NCBI GenBank assembly: GCA_016933985.1
Contig: JAFGTU010000388.1
Span: 1 to 7,369 of the forward strand
Source of the DNA: Sedimentisphaerales bacterium
GTDB lineage: Bacteria; Planctomycetota; Phycisphaerae; Sedimentisphaerales; Anaerobacaceae
DNA length: 7,369 nucleotides
Direction of reading: 5' to 3'
Translations under genes and position numbers: made by a program
Notes under the pieces: model-generated
The model's input: the letters and a program-made list of their open reading frames with translations, nothing else
The model's database searches: none
What the model was told of the DNA's origin: nothing
Shown: piece by piece, positions 6,489 to 7,369 of the stretch
Position numbering within the stretch: position 1 is the first letter of the stretch
How the letters are laid out: the number at the start of each line of letters is the position of its first letter

Positions 6489-6512
6489 TGACGAACTTTT
6501 TGACGAACTGTT
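6489..6512 (+). repeat. Tandem 12-bp repeat (TGACGAACTTTT / TGACGAACTGTT)
   Basis: Two abutting 12-base units at 6489-6500 and 6501-6512 match at 11 of 12 positions. They lie about 120 bases from the tRNA fragment on the side opposite the 11-bp tandem repeat and share TGACG with it. Possible recombinase arm sites, by inference. Confidence 0.6.
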
Positions 6513-6669
6513 TTCGCGTATTTCTTGCCGAAGCCGTCGTTTTCGATGTGTCCACTTCGCGTTTTCGTTCAGCTTTCCTGATTGCTCAGGTTTTCTTGGG
6601 CTTTTTCTATTGGAATTCACGAATTGCAGGAGCAGCGTCCTGATAGAAACATCTGACATCTTCAACTTT

Positions 6670-6690
6670 CCCTGGCCTAACCGGCCAGGG
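6670..6690. repeat. Perfect 8-bp hairpin CCCTGGCC-TAACC-GGCCAGGG
   Basis: CCCTGGCC (6670-6677) and GGCCAGGG (6683-6690) are exact complements around TAACC. Neither strand has a T-tract next to the stem, so it is not a typical intrinsic terminator. It stands 70 bases before the proposed HU promoter. Confidence 0.6.
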
Positions 6691-6703
6691 CTCAGGGGAT
6701 AGG

Positions 6704-6719
6704 ACCGGTCGCAACCGGT
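6704..6719. repeat. Paired ACCGGT palindromes around CGCA
   Basis: ACCGGT occurs at 6704-6709 and 6714-6719 with a four-base gap. Each copy is itself a palindrome, and together they can form a six-pair stem with a CGCA loop. A similar pair (ACCGGT-TGAGA-ACCGGT) occurs upstream of the prepilin gene at 1188-1204. It may be a regulator-binding site; nothing here identifies the regulator. Confidence 0.45.
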
Positions 6720-6759
6720 GCTCCAATATCGATGAACGGAAACCTATATACAAATCCAC

Positions 6760-6788
6760 TTGCCCTCACGGTCCTTTTCCGTTAGACT
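6760..6788 (+). promoter_or_regulatory. Possible sigma70-type promoter of the HU gene
   Basis: TTGCCC (6760-6765) and TAGACT (6783-6788) are 17 bases apart, and each matches its consensus at four of six positions. Transcription would begin near 6795, leaving a leader of about 40 bases before the ATG at 6834. Position and spacing fit, but the hexamers are only moderate. Confidence 0.35.
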
Positions 6789-6833
6789 CCACCGCCGAAC
6801 TTATAAGCACTCTCCAGAAGTCCAGGACAAGAT

Positions 6834-7130
6834 ATGGCGACAATCACAAAGAAAGACCTCGTGGACCGAGTAGCCATTATTACCGGCGAGAAAAGGCTCT
6901 TGACCAAAGATATTCTGCAGCAGTTCCTCAATGATATTGTGGCCGAACTCGCAAGAGGCAACCGCATCGAATTCCGAGACTTTGGCATCTTCGAAGTCAA
7001 GGAACGGTCTGCAAGAACGGCCCAGAATCCCAAGACCCTCAAGAAGGTCAGAGTACCGGCCAAGCGAACAGTTAAATTCCGGGGCGGTCGGCTGATGAAG
7101 GAGAAGCTGAACGGCCAAGTTCAGAATTAG
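6834..7130 (+). CDS. HU/IHF-family DNA-bending protein
   Basis: The product has 98 residues, the usual size for the family. It starts MATITKKDLVDRVA, the N-terminal helix-turn-helix dimerisation region (KKDLVDRVA, DILQQFLNDIVAELA). The beta-sheet signature RIEFRDFGIFEVKERSAR follows at 44-61. The DNA-binding arm is QNPKT with the intercalating proline at P66, then VPAKRTVKFRGG at 74-85 and a final helix LMKEKLN. The arm differs from the usual GRNPxTGE: Q replaces R before NP, and L replaces G after the T. The FRGG end resembles IHF (FRPG) more than HU (FKAG), so the subclass is open. It would act as a nucleoid-associated dimer that bends DNA. AGGA at 6824-6827 lies six bases before the ATG. 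A small lipoprotein gene follows after 27 bp. Such proteins also serve as host factors in site-specific recombination, so its position beside the att-like region is notable, though possibly chance. Confidence 0.93.
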   Translation: MATITKKDLVDRVAIITGEKRLLTKDILQQFLNDIVAELARGNRIEFRDFGIFEVKERSARTAQNPKTLKKVRVPAKRTVKFRGGRLMKEKLNGQVQN

Positions 7131-7157
7131 CCACCCATTTGTAAAGGAGTGTACAAT

Positions 7158-7307
7158 ATGCGTTCCAATTCCTACGGGCTTGTCGCAGCGGTGTTGTCTT
7201 CCATTCTATTCGGCAGTGGCTGTGCAACCTTGCACACAGACCAAGCTCGCGTCGTCACCTCACATTATACGGTTGATACTACATGGCCACCTATGAAGAG
7301 CTCGTAG
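7158..7307 (+). CDS. Small probable lipoprotein, 49 residues, unknown function
   Basis: A short frame from ATG at 7158 to TAG at 7305-7307 encodes a 49-residue protein. It begins MRSNSYGLVAAVLSSILFGS and continues into G21-C22-A-T-L-H. An arginine near the start, a hydrophobic stretch (8-18) and Cys22 resemble a signal peptidase II lipobox, although position -3 is Gly19 where Leu is usual. The mature part would be only about 28 residues (C22 to S49), ending WPPMKSS. A strong AAAGGAGT at 7143-7150, seven bases upstream, supports translation. It sits 27 bp after HU on the same strand, so a shared transcript is likely. I do not recognise a family. It could also be the front of a gene broken by the TAG, but I see no continuation in the 62 bases to the window end. 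Confidence 0.65.
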   Translation: MRSNSYGLVAAVLSSILFGSGCATLHTDQARVVTSHYTVDTTWPPMKSS

Positions 7308-7369
7308 TCAAGTGATACTTTTCCTGTGGCCCTGTTTTTTTTGCTTCGAGGGCATCCTATGCTTCGCAG

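Larger units (their letters stand above)
6082..6833. other. 752-bp gene-free stretch with att-like and hairpin structures
   Basis: No convincing protein gene lies between the second beta-helix gene and HU. In order it contains: a 10-bp palindrome TATCGCGATA (6134-6143); an inverted repeat GCGCTTG-T-CAAGCGC (6184-6198); a tandem 11-bp repeat (6217-6238); the tRNA-Arg 3' fragment (6320-6367); two overlapping inverted repeats (6378-6420); a tandem 12-bp repeat (6489-6512); two hairpins (6670-6690 and 6704-6719); and a possible HU promoter (6760-6788). The open frames at 6389-6643 (plus) and 6441-6665 (minus) overlap each other, start at TTG without a ribosome-binding site and resemble nothing I know, so I do not call them genes. 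No intrinsic terminator with a T-tract is evident after the beta-helix gene. Confidence 0.55.

Noticed and set aside
6389..6665. Open frames on both strands (84 codons plus, 74 codons minus)
   Set aside because: Both begin at TTG without a ribosome-binding site, overlap each other, and the plus one starts inside a hairpin. No recognisable domain or composition supports either.
7320..7356. Terminator after the small lipoprotein (GCCCT, eight T, AGGGC)
   Set aside because: The T-run lies within the loop and does not follow the stem, and the stem is only about five pairs.
7359..7369. Possible start of another gene (ATG at 7359 after GAGGG)
   Set aside because: The spacing is acceptable, but only three codons are inside the window, so nothing can be said about it.

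Overview
The window looks like chromosomal DNA from a planctomycete, most likely the Phycisphaerae/Sedimentisphaerales side of the phylum. This rests on protein style. There is a pseudopilin-type protein with a class III prepilin signal and a late ADG element. There are also two secreted beta-helix proteins with chlamydial-Pmp-like C-T-F-x-x-N-S-A...GGG(M/I) coils, an SPCIDAGDP...NMGAYGG region and a single dockerin-like calcium loop at the C-terminus. The assignment is by recognition; no search was run.

Layout. Positions 1-941 (minus) hold the N-terminal 313 codons of a ComM/YifB AAA+ ATPase that runs off the left edge; a good promoter and Shine-Dalgarno precede it. A 462-bp divergent intergenic region follows. 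Positions 1404-2186 (plus) encode the prepilin-like protein. Positions 2296-4293 and 4372-6081 (plus) are tandem paralogues for exported right-handed beta-helix proteins. They share signal peptide, N-terminal block, C-terminal block and even the ribosome-binding leader, but carry 13 and 9 Cys-bearing coils.

Positions 6082-6833 contain no convincing gene. They hold the most unusual non-coding structure here: the 3' part of a tRNA-Arg(UCU) gene (anticodon arm to acceptor end, no 5' half, U55 changed to C), lying between two sets of tandem 11-12 bp repeats and beside two overlapping inverted repeats. I read this as the attachment-site scar of a tRNA-targeting integrative element, possibly with the degenerate tail of a recombinase gene. 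Further right come two hairpins, a possible promoter, an HU/IHF-family DNA-binding protein (6834-7130) and, 27 bp later, a 49-residue probable lipoprotein with a strong ribosome-binding site (7158-7307).

How they relate. The prepilin and the two beta-helix genes run in the same direction with short gaps and could be co-transcribed, all encoding envelope or extracellular products. HU and the small lipoprotein probably form a second transcript. ComM is divergent. I see no clearly new multi-gene system; the att-like region and the duplicated beta-helix genes deserve the closest look.
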